Assembly (NCBI RefSeq): GCF_023715485.1 | Contig: NZ_JAMBOF010000003.1 | Coordinates: forward strand, 62,001 to 126,000 | DNA: 64,000 nucleotides | Source: Mesobacillus subterraneus | GTDB taxonomy: Bacteria > Bacillota > Bacilli > Bacillales > Cytobacillaceae | Direction: 5' to 3' | In this document: piece after piece, positions 16,835 through 26,435 of the stretch | Position numbering within the stretch: the stretch's first letter is position 1 | Layout: every line of letters starts with the position of its first letter | Made by a program: the position numbers and the translations under genes | Notes under the pieces: model-generated | Told to the model about the DNA's origin: nothing | The model's input: the letters and a program-made list of their open reading frames with translations, nothing else | The model's database searches: none

Positions 16835-18295
16835 ATGACTTCCGAAAAATCAAAAAGAGCAATTATTATAGGCGTGAGCTCGATTGCGGTCCTATACGTA
16901 TTCGCATCACAGCTGATGTCACTCAATCCCTTTGTGTCCTCATGGGATATGGTTGATTTTTCGCTGGCGCTGGACAGGTATGACATTAGAGCGATGCAGC
17001 CGCATTTCCCAGGATATCCTTATTTTATACTGGGGGGAATGCTCACGGGGATTCTGACGGAGACCCCCAATCAGGCATTAGTTCTTTTTAATGTTTTAGT
17101 GTATGCCAGTGCGATTCTGCCGGTGTATCTTCTCGCCTCAAAAATAATATCAAGGCCGCATGCTTTTTTGGTGGCGGCAGTGATATATACTGCGAGCTAC
17201 CCATTGATCATCGTTAATCAGCCGATGTCCGAGGGAGCTGCTCTTGCAGCTTTCTGGTGGTATTTCTGGAGTATCGCTGCATCTGTGGATAGGCCTGCAG
17301 GCAAATGGATGCTGCTGCCATTATTTTTATTCAGTGTGCTGCTGGGAATCCGGCTTAGCTATATTCCGATGGGAGTCGGATTGATTTTCCTTTTGTATAA
17401 AAAATGGAACCACAAACAAATTGATGCCCTTGGTCTTGTAAAGTATGTCCTTATAGCTGGATTGTCTCAGATGATCTGGCTTGGTGCACTGATCGTGACT
17501 GAAGGGGGCATCATGAATTTCTTTGACCTTGCCTTTGGATTCACGGGCGGCCATTTTCAGGAATGGGGCGGCACTACTGCATCGAATGATTTATCCATTA
17601 TTGCCAGGGTGAAAACATTTTTGTTTACCAACATTTTGTGGTGGGGAATATTTTCAAGAACGACTGTTTTGATGGTATTATATATAGTTATCGGCATCTT
17701 TCTTTTTCTGCCTGCAGCCAACGACAAATCATATAAAAATAGCACCTTTCTTTTAGGTGCTTTTATGATGGGCGCATACGGTCTATGGGCGTTGTTTGCC
17801 CAGAATATCGATAAGCCGCGGCATATCCTGCCGCTGGCATTGATCCTGATTTTTCTCGTTTTGGCAGTTTTTTTTCAAAGGAAAAATACGATTTATTCCA
17901 GCCTGCTCATCCTGTTGCTCATAATTGCCCAGGCAATCGTTTCTTCAAATATTGTAAAAAAACAGGCTTCTGAAGAGCCGGCAGTCTATCAGCTTGCGCA
18001 TTTTCTGGAGCAGCAGCAAGAAGAGTTTGTTTTATATACCTGGGAAGAGACAAGGGTGCTTCAGTATCTTAAAATGCCTTATCCACATAAAAGAGTGTAT
18101 ACCTACAATGTCTTTCTGCATGACCAGGGTTTATATAAGGGAAAGACCATTTATTTGACAGACAGTGTGGCCGAGGGGTTCCGGTCTCAAGGAGCCGACA
18201 TCAGCAAAAAGATCGAGAAAGTAAAGGTTTTCGATTCTTATAAAATATTTGATCCAGTCTATCACGAAATTATCTTATATAAATGGACACCGTAA
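16835..18295 (+). CDS. Polytopic membrane protein, GT-C glycosyltransferase-like
   Basis: 486 aa with ten or more hydrophobic segments and a short hydrophilic C-terminal domain (about 390-486). An extracellular loop after the first membrane helix carries SSWDMVDFSLALDRYD and PHFPGYPYF (about 33-65). Such acidic first-loop motifs with a following PGYP are seen in GT-C fold glycosyltransferases of the ArnT/PMT (GT39) type that use lipid-linked sugars. The family call is tentative. ATG 16835 is taken over the adjacent TTG 16832. It ends 15 nt before uvrC, so the two are probably co-transcribed despite unrelated roles. It could use the lipid-linked sugar made by the 10851-14937 cluster. Confidence 0.6.
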   Translation: MTSEKSKRAIIIGVSSIAVLYVFASQLMSLNPFVSSWDMVDFSLALDRYDIRAMQPHFPGYPYFILGGMLTGILTETPNQALVLFNVLVYASAILPVYLLASKIISRPHAFLVAAVIYTASYPLIIVNQPMSEGAALAAFWWYFWSIAASVDRPAGKWMLLPLFLFSVLLGIRLSYIPMGVGLIFLLYKKWNHKQIDALGLVKYVLIAGLSQMIWLGALIVTEGGIMNFFDLAFGFTGGHFQEWGGTTASNDLSIIARVKTFLFTNILWWGIFSRTTVLMVLYIVIGIFLFLPAANDKSYKNSTFLLGAFMMGAYGLWALFAQNIDKPRHILPLALILIFLVLAVFFQRKNTIYSSLLILLLIIAQAIVSSNIVKKQASEEPAVYQLAHFLEQQQEEFVLYTWEETRVLQYLKMPYPHKRVYTYNVFLHDQGLYKGKTIYLTDSVAEGFRSQGADISKKIEKVKVFDSYKIFDPVYHEIILYKWTP

Positions 18296-18310
18296 CAGGA
18301 GGTGAACGAC

Positions 18311-20083
18311 ATGAATGATCAGATCAAGAATAAGCTTGCTCTTCTTCCGGCCCAGCCAGGATGTTATTTAATGAAAGACCGACAAGGGACAATTATATAT
18401 GTAGGAAAAGCGAAAGTGCTGAAAAACCGGGTTCGCTCCTACTTTACCGGTTCGCATGATGGGAAGACTCTGCGCCTCGTAAATGAAATAGAAGATTTCG
18501 AGTATATTGTCACTTCCTCCGATATGGAAGCCCTGGTTCTGGAAATCAATCTGATCAAGAAATATGATCCTAAGTATAATATCATGCTCAAGGACGATAA
18601 AAGCTACCCGTTCATCAAACTGACAGCCGAGCGTCATCCTAAGCTGATCATTACGCGCAAGGTGAAAAAAGACAGCGGTAAATACTTTGGCCCATATCCG
18701 AATGTACAGGCTGCCAATGAGACGAAGAAACTGCTGGACAGGATTTATCCGCTCAGGAAATGCTCTACACTTCCTGACCGCGTCTGCCTTTATTACCATA
18801 TGGGCCAGTGTCTCGCTCCGTGTGTCAAGGATGTAAGCAAGGAAGAGTACAAGCAGATCACGGATGAGATTACCCGCTTTCTGAATGGCGGCTTCAAAGA
18901 TATCAAATTGGACTTAACCGCCAAGATGGCCGCCGCAGCGGAGGAGCTTGATTTCGAACGGGCGAAGGAATTCCGTGACAAGATTGCTCATATTGAAGCA
19001 ACGATGGAAAAGCAGAAGATGACAACCACTGATTTTACCGACAGAGATGTCTTTGGTTATGCGGTGGATAAGGGATGGATGTGCGTACAGGTCTTTTTCA
19101 TCCGCCAGGGAAAATTGATAGAGCGCGAGGTTTCGATGTTCCCGATCCACAATGAACCGGAAGAAGATATTCTGACCTACCTGGGACAATTTTACTCGAA
19201 GAATGAGCATTTCAAGCCTAAGGAAGTGCTGGTGCCGGTTGGCGTGAATACGGAAATGGCCGAGGCGCTGCTTGAGGTAAAAGTTTTGCAGCCCCAGCGT
19301 GGGCAGAAAAAAGAGCTTGTCCGCCTGGCGTCAAAGAATGCCGGTATCGCCTTGACTGAGAAGTTTTCACTTATTGAACGCGATGAAGAACGGACAATCA
19401 ATGCGGTTGAAAACCTCGGGCAGCAAATGGGTATTTATACTCCTCATCGGATTGAGTCCTTCGATAACTCGAATATCCAGGGCACTGACCCTGTATCGGC
19501 GATGATTGTTTTTATTGACGGCAAGCCCGAAAAAAGGGAATACCGCAAGTATAAAATCAAGTCGGTGAAAGGGCCCGACGATTATGAATCGATGAGGGAA
19601 GTAGTAAGGCGGAGGTATACCAGGGTGCTGAAAGAAGGACTGCCCCTGCCTGATTTGATTATTATCGATGGCGGAAAGGGACATATCGAATCAGCCCGGG
19701 ACGTGCTTGAGAATGAACTCGGGCTCGACATCCCGATTGCTGGCCTGGCAAAGGATGAAAAGCACAGGACATCCCAGCTGTTATACGGAAATCCCCTTCA
19801 GGTGATCAGCCTGCCAAGGAACAGCCAGGAGTTTTACCTGCTGCAAAGGATCCAGGATGAAGTCCACCGCTTCGCAATTACCTTCCATCGACAGCTGAGG
19901 GGGAAAAGTGCTTTCCAATCCTTGCTGGATGATATACCGGGAATTGGTGAGAAACGCAAAAAAGCTTTATTGAAGCATTTTGGATCTGTGAAAAAAATGA
20001 GGGAAGCAACTCTTGAAGAACTGACAGAATCGGGACTGCCCGCAATTGTCGCTCAAGAGCTTTATAATATATTGCAGAATTAA
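18311..20083 (+). CDS. uvrC: Excinuclease ABC subunit C
   Basis: 590 aa. The N-terminal GIY-YIG nuclease domain (about 12-90, YVGKAK motif) makes the 3' incision in nucleotide-excision repair. A UVR domain that contacts UvrB lies near 200-235 ([15 protein letters not shown]). The RNase H-like 5'-incision domain and the C-terminal helix-hairpin-helix ([18 protein letters not shown]) are intact. The start is ATG 18311 with AGGAGGTGA (18297-18305); the GTG at 18302 lies inside that site. It directly precedes the lysC leader, as in B. subtilis. Confidence 0.97.
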   Translation: MNDQIKNKLALLPAQPGCYLMKDRQGTIIYVGKAKVLKNRVRSYFTGSHDGKTLRLVNEIEDFEYIVTSSDMEALVLEINLIKKYDPKYNIMLKDDKSYPFIKLTAERHPKLIITRKVKKDSGKYFGPYPNVQAANETKKLLDRIYPLRKCSTLPDRVCLYYHMGQCLAPCVKDVSKEEYKQITDEITRFLNGGFKDIKLDLTAKMAAAAEELDFERAKEFRDKIAHIEATMEKQKMTTTDFTDRDVFGYAVDKGWMCVQVFFIRQGKLIEREVSMFPIHNEPEEDILTYLGQFYSKNEHFKPKEVLVPVGVNTEMAEALLEVKVLQPQRGQKKELVRLASKNAGIALTEKFSLIERDEERTINAVENLGQQMGIYTPHRIESFDNSNIQGTDPVSAMIVFIDGKPEKREYRKYKIKSVKGPDDYESMREVVRRRYTRVLKEGLPLPDLIIIDGGKGHIESARDVLENELGLDIPIAGLAKDEKHRTSQLLYGNPLQVISLPRNSQEFYLLQRIQDEVHRFAITFHRQLRGKSAFQSLLDDIPGIGEKRKKALLKHFGSVKKMREATLEELTESGLPAIVAQELYNILQN

Positions 20084-20106
20084 TGATAGCTATCTAGATT
20101 TTAGTA

Positions 20107-20115
20107 TGCTATAAT
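20107..20115 (+). promoter_or_regulatory. Extended -10 promoter of lysC leader
   Basis: TGCTATAAT is a perfect extended -10 about 45 nt before the riboswitch aptamer. No clear -35 is seen. Confidence 0.65.
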
Positions 20116-20154
20116 AAGAAAAAAATTTCATATAGCTATCACTTTAGAGCATTA

Positions 20155-20394
20155 AAGTGAAGATAGAGGTGCAAACTTCAAGAGTAAAAGCCTGGAGAAT
20201 TATAGGATTCAGCGATGGGCTTTGAAAGGGGATGTTTGCCGAAGTGGGGAAATGCCTATCCATTTTCTCGCTGGTCCTTCGTTGAATAAACGCAGGATTG
20301 TCAAGATTGCCATCTTGGAGTGCTATCTCATGTTGCAGCGTATATACACGTTTATCAAGCAATGGGAGACACTCTCATTGCTTTTTCTGTTTTT
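20155..20394 (+). promoter_or_regulatory. Lysine riboswitch (L-box) with terminator
   Basis: L-box landmarks are present in order: AGAGGTGC (20165-20172), AGAGTAAAAG, GAAAGGGGATGTTTGCCGAAG around 20223-20245, CTGGT near 20270, and GTGCTATCT closing the P1 helix with AGATAG (20161-20166). The expression platform is a strong terminator at 20359-20381 (10-bp stem, ACA loop) followed by T runs to 20393. Lysine binding should terminate transcription ahead of lysC. Upstream lies the uvrC stop, so this 430-nt gap is explained. Confidence 0.93.
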
Positions 20395-20515
20395 TAAGGG
20401 CTTTTTATTGCATGAAATTCTTAGGAAGCCTTGGGGAAAGATACATATGCGGCGTAGCCATGAAGAAGCTCTTACAGAGGCGAAAAACTGAAGGATGAGG
20501 CAGGGGGAACGAACA

Positions 20516-21748
20516 ATGGGATTAATCGTACAAAAATTCGGTGGAACATCGGTCGGCAATGTTGAGAGAATCAGGAACGCTGCCAGCAGGACTGCAGAAG
20601 AACTGCAGAATGGCAATAACGTCGTCGTCGTCGTTTCAGCAATGGGCAAGACGACAGACCATTTAGTAGACATGGCAAATGAAATCTCAAGCGCACCATC
20701 AAAAAGGGAAATGGATATGCTTCTGACCACAGGAGAACAAGTAACGATCGCTCTTTTTTCATTGGCTTTGCAACAAAATGGGATAGAGGCTGTTTCTTAT
20801 ACAGGGTGGCAGGCAGGAATTCAAACCGAAGCCGTCCACGGAAACGCACGGATCATAGACATTGATACGGACAGAATCGAAAAAGAACTGAACAGTGGCA
20901 AAGTTGTCATTGTCGCCGGTTTCCAGGGAATAACGGAAGACAGTCAGATCACAACATTGGGGCGTGGCGGATCTGATACAACAGCAGTAGCGCTGGCTGC
21001 AGCTTTAAAGGCTGATAAGTGTGATATTTATACAGATGTGACAGGAGTCTTCACAACGGATCCGCGCTATGTAAAAAGCGCAAGAAAACTGTTGAGTGTT
21101 TCTTATGATGAAATGCTTGAGCTGGCAAACCTTGGCGCAGGCGTGCTTCATCCGCGAGCGGTGGAATTCGCCAAGAACTACGGGGTGCCAATCGAGGTAA
21201 GGTCAAGCATGGAAAAAGAAAGAGGTACGATCATCGAGGAGGAGAATGAAATGGAACAGAATCTAATTGTACGCGGAGTAGCATTTGAAGACCAGATTAC
21301 AAGGGTGTCAGTTCTTGGCGTCAGCTCTTCATTAAAAGGGCTTTCAACGATTTTTACTACATTAGCCCAAAATCACATCAATGTCGATATCATTGTACAA
21401 AGCAGGACAGAAGCAGATTCCGCAAATATTTCATTCTCCATCAAGAGCAATGATCTTTCGGAAACATTAGACGTTTTAGAAAGCAATAAAGAACTTTTGA
21501 ACTACAAAGCGATCGAATCAGAAACTGGCCTTGCTAAAGTATCAATAGTTGGTTCGGGCATGGTTTCAAACCCAGGCGTAGCGGCAAAAATGTTTGAAGT
21601 GCTGGAAGGAAGCGGCGTCCAAGTGAAGATGGTCAGCACATCTGAAATCAAGGTTTCTACCGTCATCGAGGAAAAACAAATGGTGAACGCGGTAGAATCC
21701 CTGCACGAAGCGTTCGAGCTATATTCAGAAGCAGTGAGAACGAAATAG
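20516..21748 (+). CDS. lysC: Lysine-sensitive aspartokinase (alpha and beta subunits)
   Basis: 410 aa. The amino acid kinase domain starts LIVQKFGGTSVGN and two ACT domains fill the C-terminal third. It phosphorylates aspartate, the first step to lysine, threonine, methionine and diaminopimelate. The start is ATG 20516, with AGGGGG upstream. An internal in-frame ATG at 21251 (Met246) has its own GAGGAGGAG site at 21236-21244. In B. subtilis the beta regulatory subunit is translated from the same position, so a 165-aa beta product is expected here. Transcription is under the lysine riboswitch. Confidence 0.96.
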   Translation: MGLIVQKFGGTSVGNVERIRNAASRTAEELQNGNNVVVVVSAMGKTTDHLVDMANEISSAPSKREMDMLLTTGEQVTIALFSLALQQNGIEAVSYTGWQAGIQTEAVHGNARIIDIDTDRIEKELNSGKVVIVAGFQGITEDSQITTLGRGGSDTTAVALAAALKADKCDIYTDVTGVFTTDPRYVKSARKLLSVSYDEMLELANLGAGVLHPRAVEFAKNYGVPIEVRSSMEKERGTIIEEENEMEQNLIVRGVAFEDQITRVSVLGVSSSLKGLSTIFTTLAQNHINVDIIVQSRTEADSANISFSIKSNDLSETLDVLESNKELLNYKAIESETGLAKVSIVGSGMVSNPGVAAKMFEVLEGSGVQVKMVSTSEIKVSTVIEEKQMVNAVESLHEAFELYSEAVRTK

Positions 21749-21755
21749 ATAGCAG

Positions 21756-21804
21756 GAAAAAAGCTTTCCAGGAACTGAAACTTAAAGCCTGGAAAGCTTT
21801 TTTC
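21756..21804 (+). terminator. Terminator of lysC
   Basis: Long stem AAAAAAGCTTTCCAGG with CCTGGAAAGCTTTTTT, 15-nt loop. Confidence 0.92.
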
Positions 21805-21931
21805 ATTTAGAGCAGCTATTTGCCAATATTTTCTTTGGTATGTGCCTGCAAAAGAAATCGTGGCGAGATTAGATTACAAAAAAGGCTCATGTGCAGCAAA
21901 AGAGATATGGAACTCGATTGCCGGCATTAAA

Positions 21932-22387
21932 TCATTCATTAATAAAATCATTCTTATCCCATTTAATTGTGAATTGGATTCTTGATGCCTTTTTATTGGG
22001 GTGTTCGAAGGCTTCGGCTGTTACTTTTTTCTGTTGTTCCATTTGCTGGGCGATGAATCCTGCTTCTAGCTGGAATGTGGTGTTTGGGTTGTTTTTAAGT
22101 CGGGAGGAAATCAGTTCGCTGCCAAGTTCAAGCACCATTTCTTTTCTTGATTCATCTTTGATGGTAAGTGTGCCCCAGCCTGCATCCTGAAAAAAGCGGA
22201 TGGTCTCCTCCAGGGTTGATAATGGATATTTTCGGGCCAGGCGTTTCCCTGCCCAATAAAGGATTTCAGCGGTGTCCTTGCCTAGCAGTTCTGGAACAAG
22301 GACTTCTCGGATCAATTCATATCCGAAAGTGGAAACAGAAAGTGGCTCGCTTTCCGTTTTTTGCTCTGAAGTTGTTAATTCACTCAT
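21932..22387 (-). CDS. yslB: DUF2507 protein YslB
   Basis: 151 aa cytosolic protein with no membrane segment. It matches the YslB/DUF2507 family (FGYELIREVLVPELLG, then GWGTL and a hydrophobic EMVLELGSELISSR segment). Position between lysC and sdhC is as in B. subtilis. The fold resembles the V4R-type ligand-binding domains found in heme or small-molecule sensors, but function is not established. It is on the minus strand against its neighbours. ATG at 22387 has AGAGGGGAG upstream; a longer in-frame ORF to 22438 lacks such a site. Confidence 0.85.
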   Translation of the reverse strand: MSELTTSEQKTESEPLSVSTFGYELIREVLVPELLGKDTAEILYWAGKRLARKYPLSTLEETIRFFQDAGWGTLTIKDESRKEMVLELGSELISSRLKNNPNTTFQLEAGFIAQQMEQQKKVTAEAFEHPNKKASRIQFTIKWDKNDFINE

Positions 22388-22853
22388 GTTCTCCCCTCTT
22401 TCTATTAATCTATTATAAACAATTTGCCGAAAAAACAACCTGTGATTATCAATTTAAAAGTTGTTAAATTTTAGATTGGCATTAGGAATTCTATTATTCA
22501 TTTCCATGTTTATACCATACCCGAAACTTGATGAATCAAAAATTTAATCACACGGGAAATTTTTATCTGATGTATATATAGGCAATACTATTATTTTAAT
22601 ATACTCTTTAAAACGTTAAAATAATTAGAAAGTGGGATTTTTACAATATCAATATATTTTAAAAATTTTATTTATATAAACATTTTTATGTATACGTTTT
22701 CTTGACGCTCTAATATGATGGGAGTAAAATGAACATGTCACATAATTGTAAGAATTGCTTTGTTTTATGATGTTGGGTTTAATCATTCTATTAATTTAAT
22801 AGTTGGGGAGAAAAGCCTTGACATCACGGCCAAATTTCAAGGGGGGTATACAT
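22388..22853. promoter_or_regulatory. AT-rich yslB-sdhC intergenic region with sdh promoter
   Basis: TTGACG (22702-22707), 17 nt spacer, TAAAAT (22725-22730) is a convincing sigma-A promoter, giving an mRNA leader of about 115 nt before sdhC. Further upstream, TATTTTAA (22592-22599) and TTAAAATA (22616-22623) form an inverted repeat that could be an operator. The rest (22440-22690) is very AT-rich and I see no ORF or RNA gene in it. Confidence 0.7.
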
Positions 22854-23462
22854 ATGGCGGGTAAACAAGAGTTTTATTGGCGCAGGCTGCATTCTTTGCT
22901 GGGGGTAATTCCAGTAGGTCTTTTTCTTATGCAGCACCTTGTAGTCAACCATTTTGCTACTGGGGGAGAAGAATCATTCAACAAAGCGGCTCATTTCATG
23001 GAGCAGCTGCCTTTCAGGTATTTTCTAGAAATATTCATTATCTTTTTGCCATTATTATTCCATGCAATCTACGGACTTTATATTGCTTTCACTGCTAAGA
23101 ACAATATAGGTCAATACGGCTATTTCAGGAACTGGATGTTCATGCTTCAGCGTGTATCCGGTGTTATCACATTAATATTCGTAGCATGGCACGTATGGGA
23201 AACTCGTATCGCAGCTGCATTTGGTGCAGACGTTAACTTCCAGATGATGGAGACGATCCTTTCTTCCCCATTCATGCTATGGTTCTATTTAATCGGTGTC
23301 ATCTCGACTACTTTCCACTTTGCTAATGGACTATGGTCATTCTTCGTAAGCTGGGGCATCACTGTAACACCTCGTTCACAAGTGATTTCTACTTACATTA
23401 CAATTGGAGTATTCATTGCGCTTTCCATCGTGGGAGTTCGCGCAATTTTAGCTTTTGTATAA
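22854..23462 (+). CDS. sdhC: Succinate dehydrogenase cytochrome b558 subunit
   Basis: 202 aa, exactly the length of B. subtilis SdhC. Five membrane helices with conserved histidines (RRLHSLLG, QHLVVNHFA, LFHAIYG, AWHVWETR, TFHFANGLWSF) that ligate two hemes in this diheme quinone:reductase type. It anchors SdhAB to the membrane and passes electrons to menaquinone. ATG 22854 has AGGGGGG at 22840-22846; the ORF extends upstream in frame without a suitable site. First gene of sdhCAB. Confidence 0.96.
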   Translation: MAGKQEFYWRRLHSLLGVIPVGLFLMQHLVVNHFATGGEESFNKAAHFMEQLPFRYFLEIFIIFLPLLFHAIYGLYIAFTAKNNIGQYGYFRNWMFMLQRVSGVITLIFVAWHVWETRIAAAFGADVNFQMMETILSSPFMLWFYLIGVISTTFHFANGLWSFFVSWGITVTPRSQVISTYITIGVFIALSIVGVRAILAFV

Positions 23463-23643
23463 GCTTTTTTCATATTCACTATTGAATTAGGTCCTTTTTA
23501 GCCTTTAATTTATAAAAGAATTTCATCTGTATAGTGAAAAGAGCACGGTATCCATGAAACTTCTGCTAGATGTATTAATTACTAGGAGATATTCGTCGGA
23601 TCGGATTTGAAAGACAGACATGGATTTAAGGGAGTGAGTCACG

Positions 23644-25401
23644 ATGAGTAAAGGTAAGGTTATCGTAGTCGGCGGCGGTTTAGCTGGCTTAATGGCTACA
23701 ATAAAGGCAGCAGAAACAGGAACGCCTGTTGAACTGTTTTCTCTAGTGCCGGTAAAGCGTTCACACTCTGTTTGTGCACAGGGCGGGATCAACGGTGCAG
23801 TAAATACAAAAGGTGAAGGCGACTCTCCATGGGAGCACTTTGATGATACAGTATATGGCGGTGACTTCCTTGCCAACCAGCCGCCTGTAAAGGCAATGGC
23901 TGAAGCAGCGCCTGGAATCATCCACCTTCTTGACCGTATGGGTGTTATGTTCAACCGTACTCCAGAAGGTTTGCTTGACTTCCGCCGTTTCGGAGGAACA
24001 CAGCATCACCGTACAGCGTTTGCAGGTGCTACTACAGGCCAGCAGCTATTATACGCATTGGATGAGCAGGTGCGCCGCCATGAGGTTGCCGGCTTAGTTA
24101 CTAAATACGAGGGCTGGGAATTCCTGGGTGCAGTTCTTGATGAAGCGGGCGTTTGCCGCGGTATTACTGCTCAAAACCTGACAACAATGGAAATCAAGTC
24201 ATTTGCTGCTGATGCAGTCATCATGGCAACTGGCGGACCTGGAATCATTTTCGGAAAAACAACAAACTCTGTCATCAATACGGGATCAGCTGCTGCGATC
24301 GTTTACCAGCAGGGAGCGTATTATTCAAACGGTGAATTCATCCAAATCCACCCTACAGCTATCCCGGGCGACGACAAGCTTCGCCTGATGAGTGAGTCGG
24401 CTCGCGGTGAAGGTGGACGGGTTTGGACATATAAAGATGGCAAGCCATGGTATTTCCTTGAAGAGAAATATCCTGCGTACGGAAACCTTGTTCCGCGCGA
24501 TATCGCTACACGTGAAATCTTTGACGTCTGCGTAAGCCAGAAGCTCGGAATCAATGGCGAAAACATGGTTTATCTTGACCTTTCTCATAAAGATCCTAAA
24601 GAGCTTGATATCAAGCTTGGCGGAATCATTGAAATCTATGAAAAATTCATGGGCGATGACCCTAGAAAAGTTCCTATGAAAATATTCCCTGCCGTTCACT
24701 ATTCTATGGGCGGACTATGGGTTGACTATGACCAGATGACTAATATTCCTGGACTATTTGCTGCAGGTGAGGTTGATTACTCACAGCACGGTGCGAACCG
24801 TCTTGGTGCTAACTCATTGTTATCAGCAATCTATGGCGGAATGGTTGCAGGTCCAAATGCGATCCGTTACATCAATGGACTTGAAAAGAGTTCAGATGCT
24901 GTATCTTCTGCAATTTTTGATGAGCACGTACAGAAGGAGCAGGAGAAGTGGAATAACGTCATGACACTGGATGGCAATGAAAATGCATATGTCCTTCATA
25001 AAGAACTTGGTGAATGGATGACTGACAATGTAACAGTAGTCCGCTACAATGACAGACTGTTGAAAACTGATGAGAAGATCGTTGAATTGATGGATCGCTA
25101 CAAGCGAATCAACATTAACGATACAGCAAAATGGAGCAACCAGGGGGCAGTGTTTACACGCCAGCTTCAAAACATGCTCCAGCTTGCACGTGTTATCACG
25201 ATCGGTGCATATAACCGTAACGAAAGCCGTGGAGCACATTATAAGCCTGAGTTCCCAGATCGTAATGATGAAGACTTCTTGAAGACAACGATGGCGAAGT
25301 TTGTTGACGCAAATTCAGCGCCAGCTTTCCATTATGAAGAAGTTGATACTTCATTAATCACACCGCGTAAGCGCGATTATTCGAAGAAGAAAGGGGAGTA
25401 A
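23644..25401 (+). CDS. sdhA: Succinate dehydrogenase flavoprotein subunit
   Basis: 585 aa. FAD-binding Rossmann motif VVGGGLAGLMA (about 9-19), the covalent-flavin histidine region SHSVCAQGGINGAV (about 40-53), active-site HPTAIPG and ESARGEGG (about 235-262) and RLGANSLLSAIYGG (about 383-396). It oxidises succinate to fumarate in the citric acid cycle. It lies 181 nt after sdhC in the same transcript and 6 nt before sdhB; GGGAGTGAG serves as ribosome site. Confidence 0.97.
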   Translation: MSKGKVIVVGGGLAGLMATIKAAETGTPVELFSLVPVKRSHSVCAQGGINGAVNTKGEGDSPWEHFDDTVYGGDFLANQPPVKAMAEAAPGIIHLLDRMGVMFNRTPEGLLDFRRFGGTQHHRTAFAGATTGQQLLYALDEQVRRHEVAGLVTKYEGWEFLGAVLDEAGVCRGITAQNLTTMEIKSFAADAVIMATGGPGIIFGKTTNSVINTGSAAAIVYQQGAYYSNGEFIQIHPTAIPGDDKLRLMSESARGEGGRVWTYKDGKPWYFLEEKYPAYGNLVPRDIATREIFDVCVSQKLGINGENMVYLDLSHKDPKELDIKLGGIIEIYEKFMGDDPRKVPMKIFPAVHYSMGGLWVDYDQMTNIPGLFAAGEVDYSQHGANRLGANSLLSAIYGGMVAGPNAIRYINGLEKSSDAVSSAIFDEHVQKEQEKWNNVMTLDGNENAYVLHKELGEWMTDNVTVVRYNDRLLKTDEKIVELMDRYKRININDTAKWSNQGAVFTRQLQNMLQLARVITIGAYNRNESRGAHYKPEFPDRNDEDFLKTTMAKFVDANSAPAFHYEEVDTSLITPRKRDYSKKKGE

Positions 25402-25407
25402 TGAAGC

Positions 25408-26169
25408 ATGTCAGATAAAAGAACTGTCCGTTTTATAATAAGCCGCCAGGATACTCCTGATTCTGCCCCTTATCAGGAAGAATTTGAACTTGATTATCGT
25501 CCTAATATGAATGTCATTTCCTCATTGATGGAAATCCGCCGTAACCCTGTAAATGCAAAGGGTGAAGCTACGACTCCAATCGCTTGGGACATGAACTGCC
25601 TTGAGGAAGTGTGCGGTGCCTGTTCAATGGTCATAAATGGCCGTCCGCGCCAGTCTTGTTCCGCGCTTGTCGATCAGCTTGAGCAGCCAATCAGGCTTGA
25701 GCCTATGAGAACATTCCCAGTTGTGCGTGACCTTCAGGTTGACCGCAGCCGTATGTTCGATTCTCTGAAGCGTGTGAAGGCATGGGTTCCAATCGATGGT
25801 ACTTACGACCTTGGACCTGGACCTCGTATGCCTGAGAAAAAGCGCCAATGGGCTTATGAACTTTCCAAGTGTATGACTTGCGGTGTCTGCCTTGAGGCAT
25901 GCCCGAACGTTAACAGCAAATCAGACTTCATCGGGCCGCAGTCATTGTCACAGGTTCGCCTGTTCAATGCACATCCAACAGGAGCCATGAACAAAGGTGA
26001 GCGTCTCGAAACAATCATGGGAGATGGAGGACTTGCAAACTGCGGTAACTCCCAGAACTGCGTCCAGTCTTGCCCTAAAGGCATCCCATTGACTACTTCA
26101 ATCGCTGCATTGAATCGCGATACTAGCATTCAGGCATTCAAGAACTTCTTCGGAAGCGATCAGGTATAA
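25408..26169 (+). CDS. sdhB: Succinate dehydrogenase iron-sulfur subunit
   Basis: 253 aa. The [2Fe-2S] ligands are Cys64, Cys69, Cys72 and Cys84. The ferredoxin-like half begins CMTCGVCLEACP (Cys155, 158, 161, 165), and a later CGNSQNCVQSCPKGIP supplies the remaining [3Fe-4S]/[4Fe-4S] ligands. It relays electrons from SdhA flavin to SdhC heme/menaquinone. GGGGAG before the start overlaps the end of sdhA. A terminator follows. Confidence 0.97.
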   Translation: MSDKRTVRFIISRQDTPDSAPYQEEFELDYRPNMNVISSLMEIRRNPVNAKGEATTPIAWDMNCLEEVCGACSMVINGRPRQSCSALVDQLEQPIRLEPMRTFPVVRDLQVDRSRMFDSLKRVKAWVPIDGTYDLGPGPRMPEKKRQWAYELSKCMTCGVCLEACPNVNSKSDFIGPQSLSQVRLFNAHPTGAMNKGERLETIMGDGGLANCGNSQNCVQSCPKGIPLTTSIAALNRDTSIQAFKNFFGSDQV

Positions 26170-26178
26170 TAAAAACGG

Positions 26179-26216
26179 AACCTCCTTTTCCAAATCGGAA
26201 GAGGAGGTTTCTTTAT
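26179..26216 (+). terminator. Terminator of sdhCAB
   Basis: AACCTCC stem with GGAGGTT, inner TTCC/GGAA pairing, followed by TCTTTATT. Confidence 0.82.
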
Positions 26217-26359
26217 TAAAATCATGTTAAAAATTAGTTGTTTTTAAGATGCATTTCTTGGTTTTAAAACACTTAAACGAAACTGTTGTAACTATGTGCA
26301 ACAATCTATGCGAAAACTGCCTGAATGAAAATTTTGTTCTTGAATGGCGATGTCAATCT

Positions 26360-26406
26360 AACTAAAAATTTAGTTCTTTTTAACAGGGCAAAAGTACTGG
26401 TATACT
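26360..26406 (+). promoter_or_regulatory. Sortase promoter with adjacent palindrome
   Basis: TATACT (26401-26406) with an upstream TGG gives an extended -10. AACTAAA (26360-26366) and TTTAGTT (26369-26375) form a perfect 7-bp palindrome with AA between, immediately before the -35 region. It looks like an operator for a dimeric regulator; the regulator is unknown. Confidence 0.5.
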
Positions 26407-26435
26407 GATAAAAAAGACAAAATTTGGAGCGGAAA

